From Streptomyces anulatus (lineage in GTDB: Bacteria > Actinomycetota > Actinomycetes > Streptomycetales > Streptomycetaceae), in contig NZ_JOEZ01000016.1 in NCBI RefSeq assembly GCF_000721175.1, positions 496,001 through 560,000 on the forward strand: DNA of 64,000 nucleotides, read 5' to 3'. A model generated the notes under the pieces. The model was given only the letters and a program-made list of their open reading frames with translations, was not told the DNA's origin and did no database searches. Numbering within the stretch: position 1 is the stretch's first letter; the number at the start of each line of letters is the position of its first letter. The position numbers were made by a program, and so were the translations under genes. Positions 36,928 to 44,512 of the stretch are shown here, piece after piece.

Positions 36928-36954
36928 CTACTGGCCGGTACGGCCGGGTGGCCC

Positions 36955-37051
36955 TAGGGCGTGTTTCGAAAGTAGCGCCGTCCGCCCGGAGGGCGGGCTC
37001 GGCGGCGTCTGGTGCGTGCGATCGCAAGGCGGAGGGTCGCCCCGATACTGG
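36955..37051. mobile_element. MITE-like repeat remnant replacing the lipB 3' end
   Basis: From TAGGGCGTGTTTCGAAAGTAGCG (cut here to its recognisable end) through the stretch around GGTGCGTGCGATCGCAAGGC to CGCCCCGATACTGG. I recall near-identical short non-coding repeats, often with inverted GGGCGTGTTTCGAAAG ends, at many loci in Streptomyces genomes. Only one such end is visible here; the other border coincides with the break in lipB at 37052. No transposase is present. Recognition is from memory and should be tested by a genome-wide search. Confidence 0.5.
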
Positions 37052-37699
37052 GCCGCACGGCACGATCCGGTCGAACCAGGTGTTGTCCGGATTCACGTTG
37101 AGCGAGAAGCCGTGCATCGTCACGCCCTTGGCGACGCGGATCCCGATCGCGGCCAGCTTGCGGTCCTCGCGGCGCTGGCCGGCGTTGGACGGGGCGTACT
37201 CGGGGCCGTTGAGGCGGGCGTCGAACTCCTCGTCCTGGAGCCTCGGGTCGAAGTCCAGCGAGAGCCCGCCCAGCGCCCGGCGCTGCTCGACCGGGTCGCC
37301 GAGCACCCAGACGCCGCTGCGGCCCTCGACCCGGGAGGTCTCCAGGCCGAACTCCGCGGCCGTGAGGATCAGTGCGTCCTCCAGCCGGCGGACGTGCGCG
37401 ACGACGTCGACCGGGCGCGGCAGCTTCTGGATCGGGTAGCCGACGAGCTGCCCGGGGCCGTGCCAGGTGATCTTGCCGCCGCGGTCCACATCGATGACGG
37501 GGGTGCCGTCCAGCGGACGTTCGCTGTCCGCCGTGCGACGCCCGGCGGTGTAGACCGGCGGGTGCTCCAGCAGCAGACAGGTGTCCGGCACCCGGTCCTC
37601 GAACCGGTCCGCGTGCACCTCACGCTGCTTCTGCCAAGCCTCCGTGTATGCGACGGCCTGTTCGCCGAAGCCCAGACGGACGAACCGCAGCTCGCTCAC
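37052..37699 (-). pseudogene. lipB: lipoyl(octanoyl) transferase, truncated at its 3' end
   Basis: The 216 codons present match Lip[48 protein letters not shown], then [20 protein letters not shown] (catalytic Lys ~181) and WFDRIVPCG (catalytic Cys ~215). Family members continue ~50 residues beyond PCG; here the match stops at that Gly and repeat-like DNA follows. No stop codon occurs before lipA, giving a 646-residue frame (37699 to 35759) of LipB', a 105-residue linker and LipA. GTG 37699 has a GGGAGG site. The enzyme transfers octanoyl from ACP to E2 subunits; whether this version works is uncertain. Confidence 0.8.
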
Positions 37700-38015
37700 C
37701 GATGCCTCCCTACGTGGGCCCCGCGTGCCCGGAGGGGTGTCCCCGGGATGACGGCGCCCTTGCACTGATCGCGCCCACATCCACTGTACGACCGTCGCCC
37801 GGACAGCCCCCCGGCAGGTTCGGCGGCCGGCCCCGGAGCGGCAGGGACCTGCCCGTCCACGGGTCGGACGTTTCCGTCAGCTCTGTCCGGAATCCTCACA
37901 CGATCGGATGAACGTGGAGCAAAGGGTGGCGGTGGCCGCCCCGGTGGCCGCTAAATTCGCGCCGTTCCCATGAGGGCTGCCCGTCCGGCCCCGAAGGCAG
38001 GAGACCGTACAGCTG
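37700..38015. other. intergenic region between divergent lipB and the XRE-type regulator
   Basis: 316 bp with no convincing ORF. It must contain both divergent promoters. A short AT-rich stretch (CTAAATTCG, ~37951) and AGGAGA (~37999) precede the regulator; the lipB side shows only its GGGAGG ribosome site. No palindrome stands out. Confidence 0.5.
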
Positions 38016-39617
38016 ATGTCGGAACGACCCCCGCAGCGCACGCCCAACAGCCGACTCGCCTCACTCATCGCCGAGGCCGGGTTCTCGCACGCCGGCCTGG
38101 CCCGCCGGGTCGACCAGCTCGGCCTCGAACACGGCCTCGACCTGCGGTACGACAAGACCTCGGTCACCCGCTGGCTCCGGGGACAGCAGCCGCGCGGCAC
38201 CACGCCCGCGCTGATCGCCGAGGTGTTCGCCCGGCGGCTCGGGCGGCGGCTCTCCGCGCAGGACCTCGGGCTCGACGCCTGCGCACCCGTCTACGCGGGC
38301 CTGGAGTTCGCGGCGACCCCCGCCGAGGCGGTGGACATCGTCAGCGGCCTCTGGCGCAAGGACTCCGGCACCCACACCGAGCTGCGCAAGATCGCCTTCA
38401 CCCCGGCCGGACTCGTCGTCCCCAGCCGGGACTGGCTGATCGGCCGGGCCGACGAACGGGTCGCCCGGGACGGCGGGGCCACCCGCCGGGCCGGGGGAGA
38501 GGCCGGGGCCCCCGCGCCGGGGCGCCCGGACGGGCCGCTGCGCACCGAGATCCGGGGCCTGCCGCGCCCGGCCGCCGGACCGCTGCGGCCCACGCCCCCC
38601 GGCCCGGCCGCCACGCACCCTCCCGCCACGCATCCGCCCGCCGCCGGGGCGCAGTCCGGAACCGGGGCGCCGCCCGTGGTCCCACGCCAGCGGCAGACGG
38701 ACCGCGGCCCCGGGCAGCGGGTCGGCGGCGGGGACGTCGCCGCACTGCGCTCGGTCGGCGAGCTCTTCCGCACCCTCGACCACGCGTACGGCGGCGGCCA
38801 CGCCCGGCAGGCCCTCGTGCGGTATCTGGAGCACGAGGCCGAGCCGATGCTCCGGGGCACGTACGGTGAGGCCACCGGACGGCGGCTGTTCGCCGCCGTC
38901 GCCGACCTGACCCGGCTGGCCGGCTGGACCTCGTACGACATGGCCGCCCACGGCCTGGCCCAGCGGTACTTCGTCCAGGCGCTGCGGCTCGCCCAGGCCG
39001 CCGGGGACCGCGGCTACGGCGCCTACGTGCTGATCACGATGAGCCGGCAGGCGGTCTACCTCGGGCACGGCAGGGAGGCCGTCCAGCTCGCCCGGGTGGC
39101 CCAGCAGGGGGTCGGCTCGGCCGCCCCGCCCCTCGTCCAGGCGCTGCTGCACGCGGTCGAGGCGCGCGGGCACGGCGTGCTCGGCGAGGCGCGCTCCTGC
39201 ACCGCCGCCCTGACGCGGGCCGAGTACGCCCTGGAGGCCGCCCGCCCCGGCGACGAGGTGCCGCACTGGGCCCGCACCTTCGACGAGGCGCAGCTCGCCG
39301 ACGAGCTGAGCCACTGCCACCGCGACCTCCAGCAGTACCGGGCCGCCGCCCAGCACGCCGAGCGGTCGCTCGCGCTGCGCCCCCCGGCGTACGCCCGCAG
39401 CAGGCTGTTCTGCCGGGTGGTCCTCGCCTCGGCCCGCCTGGGCCTGGGCGAGCTGGACCAGGCCTGCCGGCTGGGGGCGGAGGCGGCCCAGCAGGCGGCC
39501 GAGATGCGTTCGGTGCGCGCCACGGAGTACGTACGCGCCTTCGAGTGCAGCCTGGAGCCCTACCGGGACGCGGTCGCCGTACGCGGCTACCGCGACCGGG
39601 TCGCCGCCCTCGGCTGA
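38016..39617 (+). CDS. large XRE/TPR regulator, NsdA-like
   Basis: A 533-residue protein with an N-terminal helix-turn-helix-like region (NSRLASLIAEAGFSHAGLARRVDQLG, TSVTRWLRGQQPRGTTPALIAEVFARRLGR), a Pro/Ala-rich linker (~150-230), then a helical TPR-type domain (GLAQRYFVQALRLAQAAGDRGYGAYVLITMSRQAVYLG, YRAAAQHAERSLALR). This layout matches Streptomyces NsdA-type regulators that affect differentiation and antibiotic production. Assignment to that exact function is by analogy only. Confidence 0.82.
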   Translation: MSERPPQRTPNSRLASLIAEAGFSHAGLARRVDQLGLEHGLDLRYDKTSVTRWLRGQQPRGTTPALIAEVFARRLGRRLSAQDLGLDACAPVYAGLEFAATPAEAVDIVSGLWRKDSGTHTELRKIAFTPAGLVVPSRDWLIGRADERVARDGGATRRAGGEAGAPAPGRPDGPLRTEIRGLPRPAAGPLRPTPPGPAATHPPATHPPAAGAQSGTGAPPVVPRQRQTDRGPGQRVGGGDVAALRSVGELFRTLDHAYGGGHARQALVRYLEHEAEPMLRGTYGEATGRRLFAAVADLTRLAGWTSYDMAAHGLAQRYFVQALRLAQAAGDRGYGAYVLITMSRQAVYLGHGREAVQLARVAQQGVGSAAPPLVQALLHAVEARGHGVLGEARSCTAALTRAEYALEAARPGDEVPHWARTFDEAQLADELSHCHRDLQQYRAAAQHAERSLALRPPAYARSRLFCRVVLASARLGLGELDQACRLGAEAAQQAAEMRSVRATEYVRAFECSLEPYRDAVAVRGYRDRVAALG

Positions 39618-39632
39618 GCGGACCGGGGTTCC

Positions 39633-41018
39633 TCACGCCGCCTCCGGCAGCCGCGGGCTCCCCTCGTGCGTGCCCGGGACGGCCAGGTCGGTCAGGATCG
39701 CCTCCGCCGCCCGGCGGCCCGAGTGCAGCGCGCCCTGGACCGAGCTCGTGTCGCGGTGGTCGCCGCACACGTACAGCCCGGCCAGCACCCGCACCGGCCG
39801 GCGCGGGTCGTGCGGGGCCTCCATCGCCGGCACCGCCTCCGGGTCGTGATGGGCAGCCAGCAGCTCCCAGCCGGCCGTCGGTACGCCGTACAGCGCCGCC
39901 AGATGCGCCCGCACCGAGCGGTCCAGGTCCGGCGGCGGGGTCCCGGGCACCGCAGAGGTGATCAGCGCCCGGCCCTCCGGCGCCCGCGAGGGGTCGACCT
40001 CGCTCATCACCGCGGTGTACGCCACCGGGCCCGACCGGTCACCGTCCAGCACCAGCGATCTGCCCGTCGGCGGTGGGGTGGGCGCGGTGTGGTGAAGGAC
40101 CGTCACCGGGTGGAAGGACGGCACCCGCAGACCGGGCAGCAGCTCGGCCGCCGCCCCCGCGCCGGTCGCCAGCAGCAGGGAGCGGCAGCCCAGTTCACCG
40201 TGCTCCTTGGTGCGTACGGAGGTGATGTCGGCGGCCGTCACGTGGACGCCCGTGCGCACCGTCCCCGGCGGCAGCGAGGCCGCCAGCAGCTCCGGCAGCG
40301 CGGACGAACCGCCCGCCGGTACGCACAGACCGCCGCGCGCGTAGTCCCGCAGGGCGAGATCGGCGCACCGGCTGGACGTGGTGAGGGCGGGGTCGCTGAG
40401 CAGCGCGGTGAGGAGGGGGCGCAGGACGCCGTCCACCGTACGGGCGGGCAGCCCGACGCCGGCCAGGGCGCCGGCGGCCGTCCGCTCCGGGCGGGCCAGC
40501 AGCCGGGCCGGAGGGGTGGCCGCCAGCCGGGACAGCGCGGTGCCCAGCCGGGCCCGGTCGATCGCCCCGGTCACCACGCCGCCCCGGCCGCCGCCGCGCG
40601 CCGGGGCACCGCGCTCGTGCCCGTACGCGCTCTGCGCGACCCAGGGGGTGCGGGGAGCCCGGGGGGCGCTCGAACGGGCACGTACCGCCTTGAGTGCGCC
40701 CCTCGCGCCCCGTGTGTCGCCGGTGAGATGGCGGCGGCCCTCGCTGTGGACCAGGACCCCCGGCGCGAACTCCCGCAGTTCCGGAGCACCCAGCCCCGGG
40801 GTGCCGGTCAGCTCGGGCCAGGAGGCGCAGAGCAGCGGGCCGAGCCGGTCCAGCCGGAACCCGTCCACCTCGTCGGTGGCGAGCCGGCCGCCCACCCGGG
40901 GCGCGGCCTCCAGGACACTGACGCCGAGCCCCGCCCCGATGAGCAGGTGGGCCGCTGACAGGCCGGCGATTCCGGCCCCGATGATGACCACGTCTGCGTG
41001 GTGTGCCGTGCTGCGCAC
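39633..41018 (-). CDS. FAD-dependent amine-oxidase-type oxidoreductase
   Basis: A 461-residue flavoprotein. The FAD-binding start reads ADVVIIGAGIAGLSAAHLL, then VLEAAPRVGGRLATDEVDGFRLDRLGPLL; the C-terminal flavin motif is LYVCGDHRDTSSVQGALHSGRRAAEAIL. The pattern fits the protoporphyrinogen/phytoene/amine oxidase group. GTG 41018 lies behind GGAGG. The substrate is unknown. Its stop is 15 bp from the convergent XRE/TPR gene. Confidence 0.87.
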   Translation of the reverse strand: MRSTAHHADVVIIGAGIAGLSAAHLLIGAGLGVSVLEAAPRVGGRLATDEVDGFRLDRLGPLLCASWPELTGTPGLGAPELREFAPGVLVHSEGRRHLTGDTRGARGALKAVRARSSAPRAPRTPWVAQSAYGHERGAPARGGGRGGVVTGAIDRARLGTALSRLAATPPARLLARPERTAAGALAGVGLPARTVDGVLRPLLTALLSDPALTTSSRCADLALRDYARGGLCVPAGGSSALPELLAASLPPGTVRTGVHVTAADITSVRTKEHGELGCRSLLLATGAGAAAELLPGLRVPSFHPVTVLHHTAPTPPPTGRSLVLDGDRSGPVAYTAVMSEVDPSRAPEGRALITSAVPGTPPPDLDRSVRAHLAALYGVPTAGWELLAAHHDPEAVPAMEAPHDPRRPVRVLAGLYVCGDHRDTSSVQGALHSGRRAAEAILTDLAVPGTHEGSPRLPEAA

Positions 41019-41298
41019 GTGCCCCTCCCCGAGTCGGTGCGACTGGTGGGGGGCTCTTGCCCCCAACAGGCCCCCGGAATGCCGGAGTTCGCATCGAGGC
41101 TAGGAGGATGGCTGATACTGGGTCAGACGCGCGTGCCCGGGAGCACCGCAGCACGGGGTCGCACACGCCGCGCCGGACGGGTCGCGAAGGGGGCGCGCGG
41201 ACCGATGGGCACCGAAGTGCGGCCGGGTCGTCGGAGCGAGGCCGGGCCGTCGGAGCACGGCCGGAGCCTCGCGCGGTCGGGCCCTCAGCGCCGCGCGC

Positions 41299-42198
41299 TC
41301 ACCTCAGCGCCGCGCGGATCGCCCCGTCGATGCCGGGGAAGGCGAACGAGAAGCCGGAGGCCAGCAGCTTCGCCGGGATCACCCGCTGGCTGCCCAGCAC
41401 GTCCTCCGCGAACTCCCCGAGCACCAGCCGCAGCGCCGGTGCCGGCGCAGGGAACAGCGTCGGGCGGCGCAGCACCCGGCCCATCGCGGCGGTCACCTCG
41501 GCGTTGGTGACCGGCTCAGGCCCGGTCAGGTTCACCGGGCCGGCCAGCGACTCGGTGTCCAGGATGTGACGCAGCGCCGCGACGTGGTCGTGCAGGGCGA
41601 TGAAGCTCCAGTACTGGCGGCCGTTGCCGAGACGTCCGCCCAGTCCGGCCTTGAACAGCGGGAAGAGCCGCCCCCAGGCCCCGCCCTCGTGGCCGACGAC
41701 CAGCCCGGTCCGCGCGTGCACCGTGCGGATGTCCGCCTCTTCGGCGGCGGCGGTGGCCGCCTCCCACTCCTCGCAGACCGAGGGCAGGAACCCGTCCCCG
41801 GGCGGCGCGCTCTCGTCCACCGCACGGTCCCCGGTGTCGCCGTAGAAACCGATGGCGGACCCGGAGAGCAGAACGCGGGGCGGTGTGTCGAGCGAGGCGA
41901 CGGCCTCGGCGACGGCGGCGGTGCCCAGGACCCGGCTGTCGCGGATCTCCCGCTTGTAGGCGTCGGTCCAGCGGTGGTCGCCCACCCCGGCCCCGGCCAG
42001 GTGCACGACGGCGTCGCAGCCGACGAGCCCGGCCACGTCCACGTAACCCCGCTTCGGGTCCCACTCGACCTCGTCGCCGGTTCTGGCGGGCCGGCGCACC
42101 AGGCGGGCCACCTCGTGCCCGTCGGCGCGCAGCGAGCGCACCAGCGCCGCTCCGATGAGTCCGGACGATCCGCTGACGGCGATACGGGAGCTCGGCAT
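41299..42198 (-). CDS. TIGR01777-family epimerase/SDR protein
   Basis: A 299-residue nucleotide-sugar-epimerase-like protein: IAVSGSSGLIGAALVRSLRADGHEV (Rossmann), VVHLAGAGVGDHRWTDAYKREIRDSRV, SGSAIGFYGDTGD and VNLTGPEPVTNAEV are hallmarks of the YfcH/SulA group. An E. coli homologue is called a cell-division inhibitor, but the biochemical role is unproven. ATG 42198 opens the Rossmann motif; an ATG 18 bases upstream is possible. It is divergent from a GNAT gene. Confidence 0.88.
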   Translation of the reverse strand: MPSSRIAVSGSSGLIGAALVRSLRADGHEVARLVRRPARTGDEVEWDPKRGYVDVAGLVGCDAVVHLAGAGVGDHRWTDAYKREIRDSRVLGTAAVAEAVASLDTPPRVLLSGSAIGFYGDTGDRAVDESAPPGDGFLPSVCEEWEAATAAAEEADIRTVHARTGLVVGHEGGAWGRLFPLFKAGLGGRLGNGRQYWSFIALHDHVAALRHILDTESLAGPVNLTGPEPVTNAEVTAAMGRVLRRPTLFPAPAPALRLVLGEFAEDVLGSQRVIPAKLLASGFSFAFPGIDGAIRAALR

Positions 42199-42260
42199 GC
42201 GCCCATCCTGCCCCATGAAACGCCTCGAACACCGGGAACACCACGTGACAGAGTGACCCC

Positions 42261-42785
42261 ATGGCCGCACTACTCACCCTCCGCCCCGTCCGCCCCGCCG
42301 TGCCCGCCGACGACGCAGAGCTCGCCGAGCTCGACCGGTCCACCTGGTCCACGCTGCACGCGGTCCTGCCGAAGCCGGCACCCCCGTACGACCCCTTCTT
42401 CGGGGAGGGACACCTGCCGGAGGACTTCCTCGTGGTGGAGGCGGAGCGGGAGGACGGCCAGGTGGGCATCGCCGGGTACATCCGTCTCGTCCCGCCCACC
42501 CCGCTCGCCTCCAACGCCCATGTGCGCCAGATACGCGGCCTCGCCGTGGCGACCTGGGCGCGCGGGGCCGGTGTGGGGCGGACCCTGCTGCGGGCCGCCT
42601 TCGCCGAGGCCCGCCGCCAGGGCGCCAACCGGATCACGCTGCGGGTGCTCGCTCACAACGACCCCGCCCGCGCGCTGTACGCCTCCGAGGGCTTCGCCGT
42701 CGAAGGGGTGCTGCCCGGGGAGTTCTTCCTGAACGGACGTTACGTCGACGACGTCTGCATGGGCCGCTCGCTCGGCCCCTCCTGA
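42261..42785 (+). CDS. GNAT acetyltransferase
   Basis: A 174-residue acetyltransferase: IRGLAVATWARGAGVGRTLLRAAFAEARRQG is the acetyl-CoA site (motif A), followed by LRVLAHNDPARALYASEGFAVEGVLPGEFF. The N-terminal half lacks a recognisable acceptor motif. It is convergent with the DUF4240 gene, 25 bp between stops. Confidence 0.87.
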   Translation: MAALLTLRPVRPAVPADDAELAELDRSTWSTLHAVLPKPAPPYDPFFGEGHLPEDFLVVEAEREDGQVGIAGYIRLVPPTPLASNAHVRQIRGLAVATWARGAGVGRTLLRAAFAEARRQGANRITLRVLAHNDPARALYASEGFAVEGVLPGEFFLNGRYVDDVCMGRSLGPS

Positions 42786-42810
42786 GCGCCGACGACCTGA
42801 GCGCCGGGGG

Positions 42811-43332
42811 TCAGCGCGGCCCGAAGCGGTCCCACAGCTCGGGGAAGCGGGCGGCGAGCGCCCCCTCGTCCTCGAAGTCGACCGGGGTGCCCAGCGGCTC
42901 GGCGGCCTGCGGCGGCAGCCCCGGGTCCGGCGCGCCCACGCCGGTGAGCTGCTCGTACGCCTCGTCGGCCGCGTAGCCCAGGTCCTCGCCGTCCCCGTCG
43001 ATCTCCTCGTCGAAGTCCGCCAGCAGCTCCGCCAGGCTGTCCGGGTCGTGCAGCGCGCCCTCGAAGACCTCCCGGCCCTGGCCGATCAGCCAGCAGCGGA
43101 AGTAGTCGAACGCGTCGTCGCTCGCCCCGCCCAGCAGCACGGCCGCCGCGCCCCACAGGTCCCAGTGGTAGGCCCGGTTGTAGCGGGCCTCGAAGTGCCG
43201 GGCGAAGTCCAGCACGGAATCGGGATCGAGCTGCACCAGCCGTTCCACCAGCAGGTCGGCGTGGTCCTCGGGGTCGCCCTCGGCGGCCTCGCGGGTGCTG
43301 TCGATGATCTCCCAGAATTCCGTTTCGTCCAT
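42811..43332 (-). CDS. DUF4240-domain protein
   Basis: A 173-residue very acidic protein. The opening MDETEFWEIIDSTREAAEGD and the stretch YNRAYHWDLWGAAAVLLGGASDDAFDYFRCWLIGQGREVFE are characteristic of DUF4240, which is found next to many unrelated genes in Streptomyces and has no known activity. ATG 43332 begins the conserved domain. It shares a transcription direction with the WYL regulator 62 bp upstream. Confidence 0.85.
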   Translation of the reverse strand: MDETEFWEIIDSTREAAEGDPEDHADLLVERLVQLDPDSVLDFARHFEARYNRAYHWDLWGAAAVLLGGASDDAFDYFRCWLIGQGREVFEGALHDPDSLAELLADFDEEIDGDGEDLGYAADEAYEQLTGVGAPDPGLPPQAAEPLGTPVDFEDEGALAARFPELWDRFGPR

Positions 43333-43394
43333 CACGGGTCCAGCATCCAGCCTGCCGGGTGCTCCCGCACGCGCAGACACCGAATTGACGCCTT

Positions 43395-44384
43395 TCAGCG
43401 ATACATCTCGCGCAGGCGTTCGGCGGTGTCCGCGAACCGGGCCCGCAGCGACTCGGGCGCCAGGACCTCCAACTCGGGTCCCAGCGCCAGCAGCTGGCCG
43501 TATGCCACATCCAGTGATTCCACCGGCAGCGTGAGGGTACGCAGCCCGTCCGGGCCGGGCTCGGAGGCCTCCGCGAGCGCCGCCGCGGCCGCCGCCCGGT
43601 CACCGGTGTACGCGAGCATCCGCGCCCCGCGGCCGGACACCCGTACGGTCACCTCGGTACGCAGCAGGGACCGGGCGAACCCGGCGGCCCGCTCCTCCCA
43701 GAACCCGGGCAGGTCGAAGGTCTCGTCCCGCTCGAAACGCTCCTCGGCCGGCTCCACCGCGGTGAAGCGGTCGATCCGGTAGACCCGGAAGTCGTCGCCC
43801 GCCCTGGCGCACAGGTACCAGACCCCGGCCTTGAGGACGAGACCGTACGGAGCGAGCTCCCGCGCCACCTCCGTACCCCCGTCGCCCGCCTCGCGGCCCC
43901 CGCCCCTGCGGTATCGGGCCCGCAGCAGCCGGTCGTCCCAGACCGCGTCGGCGATCGCGGGCAGCAGCGCGGGGGTCTCCGGCTCGTGGTACCAGGAGGG
44001 CGCGTCCAGGTGGAAGCGCCGGGCGGCGGAGGAGGAGGCGTCGCGCAGGGAGGGCAGCAGCGCCGCCGACACCTTGAGGCGGGCGGCCGACGCCGCGTCC
44101 TCCAGGCCCATCTCGCGCAGCGCGGCGGGCAGCCCGGAGAGGAAGAGCGCCTCCGCCTCGTCCCGGGCGAGGCCGGTCAGCCGGGTGCGGTAGCCGCCGA
44201 CGAGCCGGTAGCCGCCGGCCCGGCCGCGCTCCGCGTACACCGGGACGCCCGCGTCGGAGAGCGCCTGCGCGTCCCGGGTGACCGTGCGCTCCGACACCTC
44301 CAGCTCGGCCGCCAGTTCGGCGGCGGTCATCGTGGGGCGGGCCTGCAGGAGAAGCACCATCTTGATCAGCCGGGCAGCGCGCAT
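43395..44384 (-). CDS. WYL-domain transcriptional regulator
   Basis: A 329-residue regulator: an N-terminal DeoR/HTH_11 winged helix (MTAAELAAELEVSERTVTRDAQALSDAGVPVYAERGRAGGYRL) and a WYL domain (APYGLVLKAGVWYLCARAGDDFRVYRIDR). WYL proteins sense nucleic-acid or small-molecule ligands. ATG 44384 is the conserved start; the frame upstream is GC-rich noise. Its target is unknown. Confidence 0.9.
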   Translation of the reverse strand: MRAARLIKMVLLLQARPTMTAAELAAELEVSERTVTRDAQALSDAGVPVYAERGRAGGYRLVGGYRTRLTGLARDEAEALFLSGLPAALREMGLEDAASAARLKVSAALLPSLRDASSSAARRFHLDAPSWYHEPETPALLPAIADAVWDDRLLRARYRRGGGREAGDGGTEVARELAPYGLVLKAGVWYLCARAGDDFRVYRIDRFTAVEPAEERFERDETFDLPGFWEERAAGFARSLLRTEVTVRVSGRGARMLAYTGDRAAAAAALAEASEPGPDGLRTLTLPVESLDVAYGQLLALGPELEVLAPESLRARFADTAERLREMYR

Positions 44385-44428
44385 GGGTCCATTGTGGCGG
44401 CAGCGACATCGGGAGGCCGCCCACGCCG

Positions 44429-44490
44429 GAACCCCCGGCCGCCGGGGCGGGCGCGTCGTCGGACGCGTCCGCCCCGGTGACCGGGGGTTC
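44429..44490 (-). terminator. aceE terminator
   Basis: A long imperfect hairpin: GAACCCCCGG with CCGGGGGTTC, then CCGGGGCGG with CCGCCCCGG, then CGCGTC with GACGCG, at 44429-44490, ~25 bp beyond the aceE stop. Confidence 0.75.
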
Positions 44491-44512
44491 GGTCCTCCAG
44501 GGGACCAGGGGC

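Noticed and set aside
41108..41569. A plus-strand ORF beginning just after AGGAGG, before the epimerase gene
   Set aside because: The ribosome site abuts the ATG with no spacer, the product is Arg/Ser/Gly-rich low complexity, and it overlaps the epimerase gene in antisense.
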